Source: Actinomycetes bacterium
GTDB lineage: Bacteria > Bacillota > Sulfobacillia > Sulfobacillales > JAIMBI01
Reading direction: 5' to 3'
Length of the DNA: 64,000 bases
NCBI GenBank assembly: GCA_023565505.1
Contig: JAIMBI010000014.1
Coordinates: 1 to 64,000 of the forward strand
The position numbers were made by a program, and so were the translations under genes. The notes beneath the pieces were generated by a model. The model saw only the letters and a list, made by a program, of their open reading frames with translations, did no database searches and was not told where the DNA came from. This document shows positions 18,590 through 27,734 of the stretch, piece by piece; positions within the stretch are counted from its first letter, which is position 1; each line of letters opens with the position of its first letter.

Positions 18590-18620
18590 TCCGCCCGGCT
18601 CTCCCCCGCCGGCGGGGCGC

Positions 18621-19781
18621 TCAGGCGGGCGACGCGTGCGGGAACGCCCACGTGCTCGTGGGGTGGGGGGTCCCCTCGACGAAGCTGGCGCCGGACACCC
18701 AGTAGCCCACGGCGAGCGTGCCCGTGTTGTAGCCGCCGTCGTGCGCCAACACGACCTGCGCCGCGCTGTTGTTGGTGACGAGGCCGGTGTAGTAGCCGCT
18801 CGCCACGGCGACCTCGGGGGTGCCCACGACGAGTCCGGGGGCCCGGGTCCCGTTGGCGGTGCCGTTGCTGTAGAGCAGCAGGCCGATGAGGGCGCAGGTG
18901 CTCACGGCGACGCGCACGCCGCCCAGGGCGTTGCTCTCCGACTCCACCAGGTTCCCGAACACCGTGCCCTGGCAGTCGAGGCCGAAGCCCCCGTTCCAGT
19001 ACGCGTGGAAGTTCTGGAGCATGAGACCGGCCCCGCCGTAGCCGCGGCGGGCGTCGTACTCGACGCGGAGCCCATGGCCTCCGTTGGCGTAGAGGAGCAG
19101 GTTCACCAGCCGCGAGTCGTGCGGCCCGCGGTGGAGCACGCCGTCGCCGCCGTTGTCGTGGACCCGGACGTTCAGCCACGAGTCCTCCATCATGTCTCCG
19201 TCTGCGTTGCGGGCCAGCACTAGGCCGTTCTCGGTGTAGATGCCGCCGGCGGCGGCGTGGCGCACCTCGACGTTCTGGATCGTCCAGCGGTAGCCGTAGC
19301 GCCGGAGGCCGTAGCCGCCATGCGGCGCCCGCTCCCGGTTGCCGTCGAGGGTGAGGTCGGCCAGCGTCACCCCGGCGACGCCCCCGTTGCTGTTCCGGCC
19401 GGTCAGGCGGGCGAAGTCCCGGGTAATCAACACGTCGGCGGTGGACCCGTCCAGGAGCTTCAGCACCGACTGTCCCATGCCCTGGCCGCGGAGGCTCACG
19501 GACGACGGCAGCACGAGGCCCGCCACGCGGAAGACGCCCGGCGGGAACCAGACCGTCCCCCGCACCTCGCCGGCGGCGTCGAGCGCCGCCTGGACGGCCC
19601 GCGTGTCGTCGTGCCGCCCGTCCCCGCGCGCGCCGAAGCGCCGGACGTCGAAGACGCCCTCTCCGCCGGCCGGCACCGGCGGGGCGGCCGGCGTCTGTCG
19701 CAGCGCATAACCAGCCGCCCCGCCGAGGACCCCCGCCCCGAGCCACTCCGCCCCGCGGAGCACCAGCCGCCGCCGGGACAA
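18621..19781 (-). CDS. Secreted right-handed beta-helix (pectate-lyase superfamily) protein with Tat-like signal
   Basis: N-terminus MSRRRLVLRGAEWLGAGVLGGAAGYAL; VFDVRRFGARGDGRHDDTRAVQAALDAAGEVRGTVWFPPGVFRVAGLVLPSSVSLRGQGMG typical of pectate_lyase_3. Confidence 0.82.
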   Translation of the reverse strand: MSRRRLVLRGAEWLGAGVLGGAAGYALRQTPAAPPVPAGGEGVFDVRRFGARGDGRHDDTRAVQAALDAAGEVRGTVWFPPGVFRVAGLVLPSSVSLRGQGMGQSVLKLLDGSTADVLITRDFARLTGRNSNGGVAGVTLADLTLDGNRERAPHGGYGLRRYGYRWTIQNVEVRHAAAGGIYTENGLVLARNADGDMMEDSWLNVRVHDNGGDGVLHRGPHDSRLVNLLLYANGGHGLRVEYDARRGYGGAGLMLQNFHAYWNGGFGLDCQGTVFGNLVESESNALGGVRVAVSTCALIGLLLYSNGTANGTRAPGLVVGTPEVAVASGYYTGLVTNNSAAQVVLAHDGGYNTGTLAVGYWVSGASFVEGTPHPTSTWAFPHASPA

Positions 19782-19826
19782 CCGGGCCGCCCGCGACCGC
19801 GGCCCGTCTTCCCCCGTCCTGTCCGT

Positions 19827-20798
19827 TCAGATCCCCTCCTCCGTCCGATGCCACGCCACCGCCGTCTCCACGATGGCGTCGAGCGCCTCGTAGCGCGGCC
19901 GCCAGCCCAGGACGGCCCGGGCGCGGGCGGACTCACCCACCAACAGGGCGGGATCCCCGGGCCGCCGGGGCGCCGCCTCCCACGGCACCGGCCGGCCGCT
20001 CGCGCGCTCCACGGCGCGCACCACCTCCCGCACCGAATAGCCTGTCCGGTTGGCGAGGTTGAACGGTCCCGACGCGCCGCCGCGCGCGAGGTGTTCCAGG
20101 GCCAGGACGTGGGCCGCGGCCAGGTCCGCCACGTGGACGTAGTCCCGCACCGCCGTGCCGTCCGGCGTCGGGTAGTCGGTGCCGAAGACCCGGAGCGGCG
20201 GTCCGCCGAGGGCCGCCCGGATCGCGTTGGGGATGAGGTGGCCCTCGGGCCGGTGCCGTTCGCCCGGCACCCCCGGCACCGCCCCGGCGGCGTTGAAGTA
20301 GCGGAGGGCGACGTACGCCAGCTCCCCGGCGTGGGCGGCGTCGGCCAGCGCCCACTCCGCGGCGAGCTTGGTCCGCCCGTAGGGACTGAGCGGCCGGGCG
20401 GGATGGTCCTCGGGGATGGGGATCGTCTCCGGCTCGCCGTAGACGGCCGCGGACGACGAGAACACCAGCGGGACGACGCCCGCCCGGCGCATGGCGCCGA
20501 GCAGCGCGAGCGTCCCGCCGACGTTGTGCGCCCAGTACCAGCCCGGCCGCACCACCGACTCGCCCACGGCGATCTTCCCCGCGCAGTGGACCACCGCCTC
20601 GACGCGGTGGCGGCGGAGCACGTCGTGGAGCGCCTCGACGTCCCGGACGTCCCCGCGCACGAACACGCCCAGGTCCGGGCCGGGGTCCCCCGTCTGCGAC
20701 AGATCGTCGTACCGCACCACGGCGTGGCCGGCCTCGAGCAGCGCCGCGCTGACCGCCAGCCCCACGTAGCCGGCGCCGCCTGTCACCAGGACCCGCAT
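19827..20798 (-). CDS. galE: UDP-glucose 4-epimerase
   Basis: MRVLVTGGAGYVGLAVSAALLEAGHAVVRYDDLS...VVHCAGKIAVGESV...SSSAAVYGEPETIPIPEDHPARPLSPYGRTKLAAEW...YFNAAGA...TPDGTAVRDYVHVADLAAAHVLALE. Confidence 0.93.
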   Translation of the reverse strand: MRVLVTGGAGYVGLAVSAALLEAGHAVVRYDDLSQTGDPGPDLGVFVRGDVRDVEALHDVLRRHRVEAVVHCAGKIAVGESVVRPGWYWAHNVGGTLALLGAMRRAGVVPLVFSSSAAVYGEPETIPIPEDHPARPLSPYGRTKLAAEWALADAAHAGELAYVALRYFNAAGAVPGVPGERHRPEGHLIPNAIRAALGGPPLRVFGTDYPTPDGTAVRDYVHVADLAAAHVLALEHLARGGASGPFNLANRTGYSVREVVRAVERASGRPVPWEAAPRRPGDPALLVGESARARAVLGWRPRYEALDAIVETAVAWHRTEEGI

Positions 20799-22144
20799 CA
20801 GAAAACGCCTCCCTCGCGCCGGAAGCCGAGCCCCCGTCCGCGCTCCCAGCCGACCACCGACGCCACCAGGGCGCTCAGCAGGTAGTCCTCGAAGGAGACG
20901 CCGCCGAAGAAGGCCGACTCGGCCACCTGCTCCGTGAGGGCGGCGAGCAGGAGGGCGAGCCAGACCCAGAACAGTGGGGTCCCGCCCCGGACGCGGACCG
21001 CCCGCGCCAGGGCGGCGACGACCGCCCCGCCGGCCAGGACCAGGCCCGGCAGGCCCAGTTCCACGAGCGTCTCGAGCGCCCCGTCGTGCGGGGTGAGTCC
21101 GCGGTAGGCGGCCGACACGTAGGGGGCGAGCGCCGTCGGGGCGTTCCCCGGCCCGACCCCGAGGAGCGGGTGCTGCCGGAAGACGGCCAGCGCCGCCGCC
21201 CACAGCCCCCCGCGACCGCTCAGGCCGTGTCCCCAGAGGGCGTCGAGGCGGGTCGCGCCGGTCTTGACCACCACCAGCGCGGCCGCGGCGGCGAGCGCCG
21301 CGAGCAGGCCGACACGCGCCCGGCCGCGGGCCAGCCCCAGGATGAGCACGACGAGTCCCACGGCCGCCGCGATCCATCCCGTCCGGGCATAGCTCATGCC
21401 GAGCCCCACCAGGTCCACCAAGAGGACCGCCGTCCAGCCCGCGCGCGCCCCGCCCCGTGCGTCGAGCGCCAGGGCGGCCGCCGCGGGCACGCCCAAGGCG
21501 CCCAGGTAGCCCAAGGTGTTCTTGTTGGCGAATGGCCACTGCCAGGCCAGGATGGTCCGGCCGCCGACGGGCACCAGGTACCCCACGTGGGCCGAGAGGG
21601 CCGCCGCCCCGGCCGCCGCCGTGAGCACCGCCATGGCCAGGGCGGCCACGCGGACGAGTTGCGCCAGGGGGGCCGTCGGCCGCTCCCCGGCGGCGCGCGG
21701 CAGGGCCCAGAAGAGCACCACGAGCACGAAGGGGACGCCCACCGCGTACCGGAGGTCCCCGGTCCGCCAGTGGAGGGCGGCCGAGAGCACCACCCAGCCC
21801 GCGTAGAGGCCGGCGGCCCACGCTACGGCCGTCGCCGGCGGCGCGCGGAAGCGCCGCCGGCGGAACCCGACGACGAGGACCAGTACGGCCGCGGGGATCA
21901 TCCAGGGTGCGTACTGCCACAGGGTGGATACCGCGGCGTGGACCACCTCGACCGCGACCGAGTCGGCCGCCAGCACACCCGGCGCCCAGCCGGGTTCGAC
22001 GATCACCAGGGCACAGGACACCACCACGACGGCCACAAGAAAGAGGGTGACCAGGCGTATGCCCCCTTGCTCCGCGCCGCCGGATCCGCCCGCGGACGGC
22101 GTTCCGTACGGACGCGCTCTTTGTCGTCCCGATTCTCCTGGCAT
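20798..22144 (-). CDS. O-antigen ligase/polymerase-like multi-pass membrane protein
   Basis: Many TM segments; GVGPGNAPTALAPYVSAAYRGLTPHDGALETLVELGLPGLVLAGGAV matches the Wzy_C/WaaL loop pattern. Confidence 0.85.
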   Translation of the reverse strand: MPGESGRQRARPYGTPSAGGSGGAEQGGIRLVTLFLVAVVVVSCALVIVEPGWAPGVLAADSVAVEVVHAAVSTLWQYAPWMIPAAVLVLVVGFRRRRFRAPPATAVAWAAGLYAGWVVLSAALHWRTGDLRYAVGVPFVLVVLFWALPRAAGERPTAPLAQLVRVAALAMAVLTAAAGAAALSAHVGYLVPVGGRTILAWQWPFANKNTLGYLGALGVPAAAALALDARGGARAGWTAVLLVDLVGLGMSYARTGWIAAAVGLVVLILGLARGRARVGLLAALAAAAALVVVKTGATRLDALWGHGLSGRGGLWAAALAVFRQHPLLGVGPGNAPTALAPYVSAAYRGLTPHDGALETLVELGLPGLVLAGGAVVAALARAVRVRGGTPLFWVWLALLLAALTEQVAESAFFGGVSFEDYLLSALVASVVGWERGRGLGFRREGGVF

Positions 22145-22186
22145 GCCGCCGCTTCCTGCCGCCGTGCGCCACGATTCGCGACAGGC

Positions 22187-23269
22187 CTAGACTTCGCGTC
22201 GAACCCCGTCGATTCCCAGCAACGCGGTCAGGCGCGCCGCCTGCGCCGCCCCCCACGGTTCGACCGCGCCGAGGCCCGCCGCCACCCGCCGCTCCCACTC
22301 GCCGCGATCCGCCAGAGCGGCCAGCGCGTCCCGCCATTCGCCCGGCTCCGCGACCGTCAGCACCGCCGCCCGTTGGGCCTCCGTGAGGCCCCCCACGCCC
22401 TCCGCCCAGGCCACCACCGGCCGGCCGAAGGCCAGCGCCTCCAGCACCTTGGTGGGCGTCCCGGCCCCCACGCGGATGGGCGCCACCACGGCGCCGGCCG
22501 CCGCGTAGTACGGCCGGACGTCGGGGACCCAGCCCTTCCCGGCCACGCCCGGCGCCCGGATGCCTTCCGTCCCGCGGCCCACCGCCGTCAGGCGGTAGCC
22601 CGCGCGGGCCAGCTCCGGCCAGACCCGGCGCAGGAAGTCCGCGAGTCCCAGGCGGTTCGGCGGGTAGGCCAGGTTGCCCACGAAGAGGAGCTGCCGCGGG
22701 TCCTGCCAGCCGAGCGGCCGGATCTCCGGCACGCCGTTGGGCACCACGCGGGGCGCGACGCCCCGGGCGCGGAGCCACGCCGCGTCCGCCTCCGCCGCGA
22801 CCCACACCTCGTCGAAACGCCGGGCCCAGGCGGCTTCGGCGGCGGCGACCCCGTAGAGGCGCACGCGCGCCGCCCACGTCCCCCTCCCCTTGAGGCGCGC
22901 GGCCAGCAACCCCAGGCTGTCGGCCAGATCCAGCACGCGGACCCGGGCGTCGACGTCGAAGGCCCAGGGCGCCAACTTAAGCGGGTAGACGGCCACGAGG
23001 TCGAAGCGGCCCGGCACCGCGGGCCGGTCGGCCCGGAACGGAGCCAGCACCAGGGGCGGGCCGGCCCCGAGCCCGCGCACGGCGCGGCGCACCCACTCCC
23101 CCCGGCCCAGGGGCACGTAGCGGTGGGACCCGCGCCGGGCCCCGCCCCACTGGACCACGGTGACCTCGCCGAGGGCCAGAAGCCCGCGGAGCAGGCCGTG
23201 GGCGCGCCACTCGTCGCCCTGGCTCGGCGCGACCGGGTCCGCCCCGGTGAGCAGGAGCAGCCTAGGCAC
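22187..23269 (-). CDS. Glycosyltransferase, GT-B fold (GT4-like)
   Basis: VPNGVPEIRPLGWQDPRQLLFVGNLAYPPNRLGLADFLRRVWPEL...GWVPDVRPYYAAAGAVVAPIRVGAGTPTKVLEALAFGRPVVAW; GTG start 23269. Confidence 0.88.
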   Translation of the reverse strand: MPRLLLLTGADPVAPSQGDEWRAHGLLRGLLALGEVTVVQWGGARRGSHRYVPLGRGEWVRRAVRGLGAGPPLVLAPFRADRPAVPGRFDLVAVYPLKLAPWAFDVDARVRVLDLADSLGLLAARLKGRGTWAARVRLYGVAAAEAAWARRFDEVWVAAEADAAWLRARGVAPRVVPNGVPEIRPLGWQDPRQLLFVGNLAYPPNRLGLADFLRRVWPELARAGYRLTAVGRGTEGIRAPGVAGKGWVPDVRPYYAAAGAVVAPIRVGAGTPTKVLEALAFGRPVVAWAEGVGGLTEAQRAAVLTVAEPGEWRDALAALADRGEWERRVAAGLGAVEPWGAAQAARLTALLGIDGVRREV

Positions 23270-24332
23270 GGCCCCACCCCGCCGCCTCTTCCAGAACGGC
23301 CGCCGTCCGCTCCACCATCGCGGCGAGGCTGTAGTGCGCGGCGATGTGGGCGCGGGCGCGGGCGGCGAAGTCCGCCGGCGGGGCGAGCGCACTCCGGACG
23401 GCCCGGCCCAGGGCAGCGGGGTCCCCCGGCGGCACCACCCAATCCGGCGCCAGCGGCCGGAGCACGTCGCCCATGCCGCCGACGTCCGTCGCCACGGCCG
23501 GCAGCCCGGCGGCCAGGGCGTCCAGCAGGGTGTAGGGCAGACCCTCCTTCCAGGACGGCAGGACCAGCACGTCGACGGCGGCGAAGAACGCCGCGGGGTC
23601 GTCCTGCCATCCCAGGAACACGGCCGGGATGCCCGCCCGGTCGCACCAAGCGCGGTACGCCTCGGCGAGCGGCCCGGCCCCTGCCACGGCGAGCCGCGGC
23701 CGCTCCTCCAGGGTCGCCAGGGCCTCCACCAGGACCTCGAACCCCTTCTCGCGGGTGAACCGCCCCAGGAACCCCACCACCGGCTCCGCGCCCGGCCGGC
23801 GCGCCCGCCCGCCCGGGGGGATGTCCACGCCGTTGGGGATGTAGACCAGCCGCGCGATGCCGAGCGCCCGGCCGGCTTCGAGATCGCGGCGGCTGACGGC
23901 GATGACCGTGCGGGCCAGGCGCCCGGAGGCCGCCTCGACCCACCGGTACACCCGCCGGGCGCGCGGGGAGAGCGTGGGATCCGTGAACACGAAGCCATGG
24001 GCGGTGTACACCGCCGGCACCCGGGCCAGCCGCGCGGCCCACCGGGCCACCACGCCCGCCTTGGAGCTGTGGGCGTGCACCACCGCCGGCCGAAAGCGCC
24101 GGATCTCCCGCGCGAGGCGGACGACGGCGGTCGCGTCGCGCCCGGGGCTGATGTCGCGCACCAGCCACGGGACCCGGCGCGCCCGGATCCCCGCCTGGCG
24201 GTCGAGCCAATCGCCGCCCCCGTGGAGCACCAGCACCTCGTGGCCGCGTGCGCCGAGACCCCGGGCCAGATCGCGGACGTGCCGTTGGGCGCCGCCGGCC
24301 TCGCCCCCGGTAATGACCTCCAGCACACGCAC
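23262..24332 (-). CDS. Glycosyltransferase family 4
   Basis: MRVLEVITGGEAGGAQRHVRDLARGLGARGHEV...VHAHSSKAGVVARWAARL...YIPNGVDIPPGG...FLGRFTREKGFEVLVEAL...VLPSWKEGLPYTLLDALAAGLPAVATDVGG. Confidence 0.93.
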   Translation of the reverse strand: MRVLEVITGGEAGGAQRHVRDLARGLGARGHEVLVLHGGGDWLDRQAGIRARRVPWLVRDISPGRDATAVVRLAREIRRFRPAVVHAHSSKAGVVARWAARLARVPAVYTAHGFVFTDPTLSPRARRVYRWVEAASGRLARTVIAVSRRDLEAGRALGIARLVYIPNGVDIPPGGRARRPGAEPVVGFLGRFTREKGFEVLVEALATLEERPRLAVAGAGPLAEAYRAWCDRAGIPAVFLGWQDDPAAFFAAVDVLVLPSWKEGLPYTLLDALAAGLPAVATDVGGMGDVLRPLAPDWVVPPGDPAALGRAVRSALAPPADFAARARAHIAAHYSLAAMVERTAAVLEEAAGWGRA

Positions 24333-24470
24333 TCTGGCAATCCCCTTCGATCCGGTTTACAACTATTGTGTCCGGTTTGTGTCGAAGGCGCCACGCGGCG
24401 GTCGCAAAAAGGCCCGCCGCGCATCAAATCAACAGGAAGCCTGGTGCGGCGAAGGGCGTGACCGATAGTC

Positions 24471-25775
24471 GTGAGATTCTCCACCATCGCGCGAGGGATT
24501 CTGCCGCTCGTCGACGTCGTCATCCTGAACGCCGTCACGACGCTGGCGTTCCTGCTGCGGTTCTGGGGATTCCCGGTCAGCTACAACTGGGCGGCGTACA
24601 TGCATCTGTTCCCCTGGGACGCCGCCGCCCTGGTGGCCATCTTCTACGCCTACGGGCTGTACGCCCCGCCCAAACAGACGCCCGCCGACCTCAACCAGAC
24701 GGTGGCCACCGCGGTCATCGTCCACGGGTTCGCCACCCTCGCCGTGACCTTCCTGGCCACGGCCATCGGCTTCCCGCGGAGCGTGTTCCTGATCTCGGCC
24801 TTCCTCCAGGTGCCGGCGTTCCTCCTCTGGCGGCGGGTGTTCCGGTCGCTCTGGCTGCGCGAGGCCCCGGTCACGCGCGTGCTCGCCGTCTGTGGCGAGG
24901 ACGAGCTGCCCGCCCTGGTGCACCAGGCGGGACAGGTGTTCCCCCACGTCGACGTGGTGCGGGTGGACCCCGACGCGCCGGTGCCCGACCTCTCGCTGGC
25001 CGGCGTGGTGCTGCTGGGCAAGCGCGTGCCGCGGGCGGTGCGCGAGCAGTACTTCATCGGCTGCCTGTCCCGGGACCTGCCGTGCTTCTGGTCGCCCGAC
25101 GGCTACGACCTCCTCGTCGCGGGAGCGCAGCTCACGGCGCTGGGGGGCACGCCCTACCTCGAGCTGGCGCCGGTCCGCATCCGCCGGGGATCCCTGGTGG
25201 TCAAGCGCCTCGCGGACATCGTGCTCTCGGCCATCGGGCTGGCGGTGCTGAGCCCGCTCATGCTGCTCATCGCGGTGGTGATCCGCCGGACTTCGCCCGG
25301 CCCGGCGCTGTACTGGCAGGAGCGGGTCACCGTCGGCGGCCGGATCTTCCGGCTGGTCAAGTTCCGGACGATGTACCAGGACGCGGAGGCCGAGACGGGA
25401 CCGGTGCTCGCCGACGTCGACGACCGGCGCGTCACCCCCGTGGGGCGGTTCCTGCGCGCCACGCACCTGGACGAGCTGCCCCAGCTGTGGAACATCCTGC
25501 GCGGCGACATGTCCATCGTGGGGCCCCGCCCGGAGCGGCCTGTGTTCGTGGACGAGTTCCGCAAGACCATCCCCCACTACGACCTCCGGCACCGGGCGCC
25601 GCCCGGGCTCACCGGCCTGGCCCAGGTCTCCGGGGGCTACTACGCCAAGCCGGAGGACAAGGCGGCGTTCGACCTCCACTACGCCAAGACCCACAGCCTG
25701 CTCAAGGACCTCTGGCTCATCGCCACGACGGCGCTGCGCCACACCTTCGGTCGGGGGCCCGACGCGTCCGACTGA
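24471..25775 (+). CDS. Undecaprenyl-phosphate sugar-1-phosphate transferase (bacterial sugar transferase family)
   Basis: N-terminal TM bundle, then VKRLADIVLSAIGLAVLSPLMLLIAVVIRRTSPGPALYWQERVTVGGRIFRLVKFRTMYQDAE...FLRATHLDELPQLWNILRGDMSIVGPRPERP. Confidence 0.94.
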   Translation: MRFSTIARGILPLVDVVILNAVTTLAFLLRFWGFPVSYNWAAYMHLFPWDAAALVAIFYAYGLYAPPKQTPADLNQTVATAVIVHGFATLAVTFLATAIGFPRSVFLISAFLQVPAFLLWRRVFRSLWLREAPVTRVLAVCGEDELPALVHQAGQVFPHVDVVRVDPDAPVPDLSLAGVVLLGKRVPRAVREQYFIGCLSRDLPCFWSPDGYDLLVAGAQLTALGGTPYLELAPVRIRRGSLVVKRLADIVLSAIGLAVLSPLMLLIAVVIRRTSPGPALYWQERVTVGGRIFRLVKFRTMYQDAEAETGPVLADVDDRRVTPVGRFLRATHLDELPQLWNILRGDMSIVGPRPERPVFVDEFRKTIPHYDLRHRAPPGLTGLAQVSGGYYAKPEDKAAFDLHYAKTHSLLKDLWLIATTALRHTFGRGPDASD

Positions 25776-25991
25776 CACATTCCGTAAGAAGACGCCGTCC
25801 TGTCCGGGCCGCGCGTCCGTCCGCCCGATGGGCGGCCGACCGCAGCGCCCGAGCCGGCGAGCGGCGACGCGCGCCGAGGCGACGGCGCCCGACGGGAGGG
25901 CGGAGACGGTCGGCTTACAGGGGACGACCGCGTGGCGCCGGGCCGCTCCGGCCCCGTTGGACGGCAGGGACGCGGCGCAGGGCGCGCTCCC

Positions 25992-26444
25992 TCAAGGCCG
26001 GCTCCGGACCGTGACGCTCTGGATCCCTCCGAGGCCCAGCACCTGCGCCTTGGTCATCCCCCGGGTGTCCAGCAGCAACTGCCCGCGGACCTGGATGGCC
26101 GCATGCGGGGCCAGGGTCCGGTCGACGGTCAGCCAGGGGCTCCCCGACACCACATGGCGCCCGAGCGCGTCCGCAAGCCTAAGGCGGACCGTGCTCACGG
26201 ACTCGGGCCGATCCTGGGCATTCCACAGCGTGACCGCAAACGCCAGCCGCTGCTCGTTGAGGGCGGTATCCGAGGGGCCGACGACGGCCCCGAGGCTCAT
26301 CTGCCAGCCGGCCGCCACGACGCCCCGGGAGGGCGGCGGCGCCGCGCCGCGCGACGCGCTCCGGAACCCCCCGAGGCCTATCCCGACCGCTGCGACGCCC
26401 ATTCCGACGAGGCCGACCCACCGGAGCCCCCTGCGCCGCATCAT
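25992..26444 (-). CDS. Hypothetical secreted/membrane-anchored protein
   Basis: MMRRRGLRWVGLVGMGVAAVGIGLGGFRSASRG signal/anchor followed by a beta-rich 110-aa domain. Confidence 0.5.
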   Translation of the reverse strand: MMRRRGLRWVGLVGMGVAAVGIGLGGFRSASRGAAPPPSRGVVAAGWQMSLGAVVGPSDTALNEQRLAFAVTLWNAQDRPESVSTVRLRLADALGRHVVSGSPWLTVDRTLAPHAAIQVRGQLLLDTRGMTKAQVLGLGGIQSVTVRSRP

Positions 26445-26723
26445 CGCGCATCCCCCCTCTTGATCCCGTGCCGGGGCAACCCCGGCGTCGCCGTCCCGCG
26501 TCGCGAGCGCCGGCGACCGGTCGGGGCGGATGCGCCGATGCCGCCGAGAGGCGGGCTCGACCTCACGCCCATCGACCACGATGCTCCCTCCGGGATCCCC
26601 GACGGGCCAGCGGGTCGCCGCTCCCGACCCACGGGGAGGGGGCGGCCCGGCGAGCTCCACGCCGCCGGCAGTCCCCGCCGCCACCGGGGATCCCCCGGAT
26701 GGCCGGGAAGAACCCAGCGGGCT

Positions 26724-27077
26724 TCACCCCCGGGAGCCGGACGCCGGACGTCGCCAGGGAAACACTCCCGCCAGGAGGCAGAGGACGGCGCTGGGAAGCC
26801 AATAGAGGTCGATGCCGAAGGAGAGCCAGAAAAATCCGACAAGGAATGCGCCCCAGAGGATAAGCCCCCAGCGACGACGGCGACTCCACCAGGGGATGAC
26901 GATCCCCGCCACGGTCAAGGCCACGACCACCGCGAACAGCGCCCGCGGATAACCGGGCTGGGCCATCGCGGCCACGATCCCGGACGCGTGGCATCCGCCG
27001 TCGGTGGTGCACGTCGTCCCGAAGGCTCCGAACATGGCCCAGACGCCCGCGACCAGGCTGGCCACGGCGGACGACAT
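26724..27077 (-). CDS. Small integral membrane protein
   Basis: MSSAVASLVAGVWAMFGAFG..., YPRALFAVVVALTVAGIVIPWW, WGLILWGAFLVGFFWLSFGIDLYWLPSAVLCLLAGVFPW: about 4 TM segments. Confidence 0.55.
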   Translation of the reverse strand: MSSAVASLVAGVWAMFGAFGTTCTTDGGCHASGIVAAMAQPGYPRALFAVVVALTVAGIVIPWWSRRRRWGLILWGAFLVGFFWLSFGIDLYWLPSAVLCLLAGVFPWRRPASGSRG

Positions 27078-27734
27078 CGCAAGCACCGGACGGACCCGAG
27101 GCACCGCGCCTCTCCCCCTCCCGCATCCCCGACCGGAGGCCGCTAGGGCCAAACCTCCCGGCGGGGATCACCGGGGGCCGTCCCCGCCGGACCAGAAAGA
27201 CAAGGGATCCCGCCGCCTCCGGCAAAGGTGCCGGTCGTCGCTTGGTCTCCCGGCCGCGACGGACCGTTGGGTCCACTATACCCGAGTCCGGTTCGTAGCG
27301 GCCCGACCCTTCGTCGAATGCGAGCCCGTCGCGATCCCCGAATCCGCGCGACGCGTCCTCGCGTCGGCCTGCGACAGGACGGAAAAGGCCAGACTCGCCC
27401 GTCGCGCGCGCCGGGTGTCCCCCCGCACACCAGGGGGCGCGGGCGGCGCCGCGGTCGCGGCCGCCTCTTCGCCGGCACCTCCCCCGGCGGTCCTCGGCGC
27501 GGCCCCTGACCCGTACGCCTGCCGACGCGCGACGGCGACGCGGAACGACCCGGCGCGGCCCCACGCCCCGGCCGTAGCCCGAATCCCCGAATCCGACGCG
27601 AGGCCAAGCGAGTCGGTCCCCGGCCCGGACGCAGGCTGAGCGGCGTTGGACACCCGCTTGGGGCCGGAAGGGGATCGCGCTCCGCAGAACGGGAGCGGCG
27701 GGGACGGCGGACCGGATCCCCTTCCCCCGTCCCG

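Noticed and set aside
27078-27734. Long intergenic block as hidden gene or ncRNA
   Set aside because: No ORF with sensible composition or motif and no clear terminator-bounded structure by eye; left unannotated.
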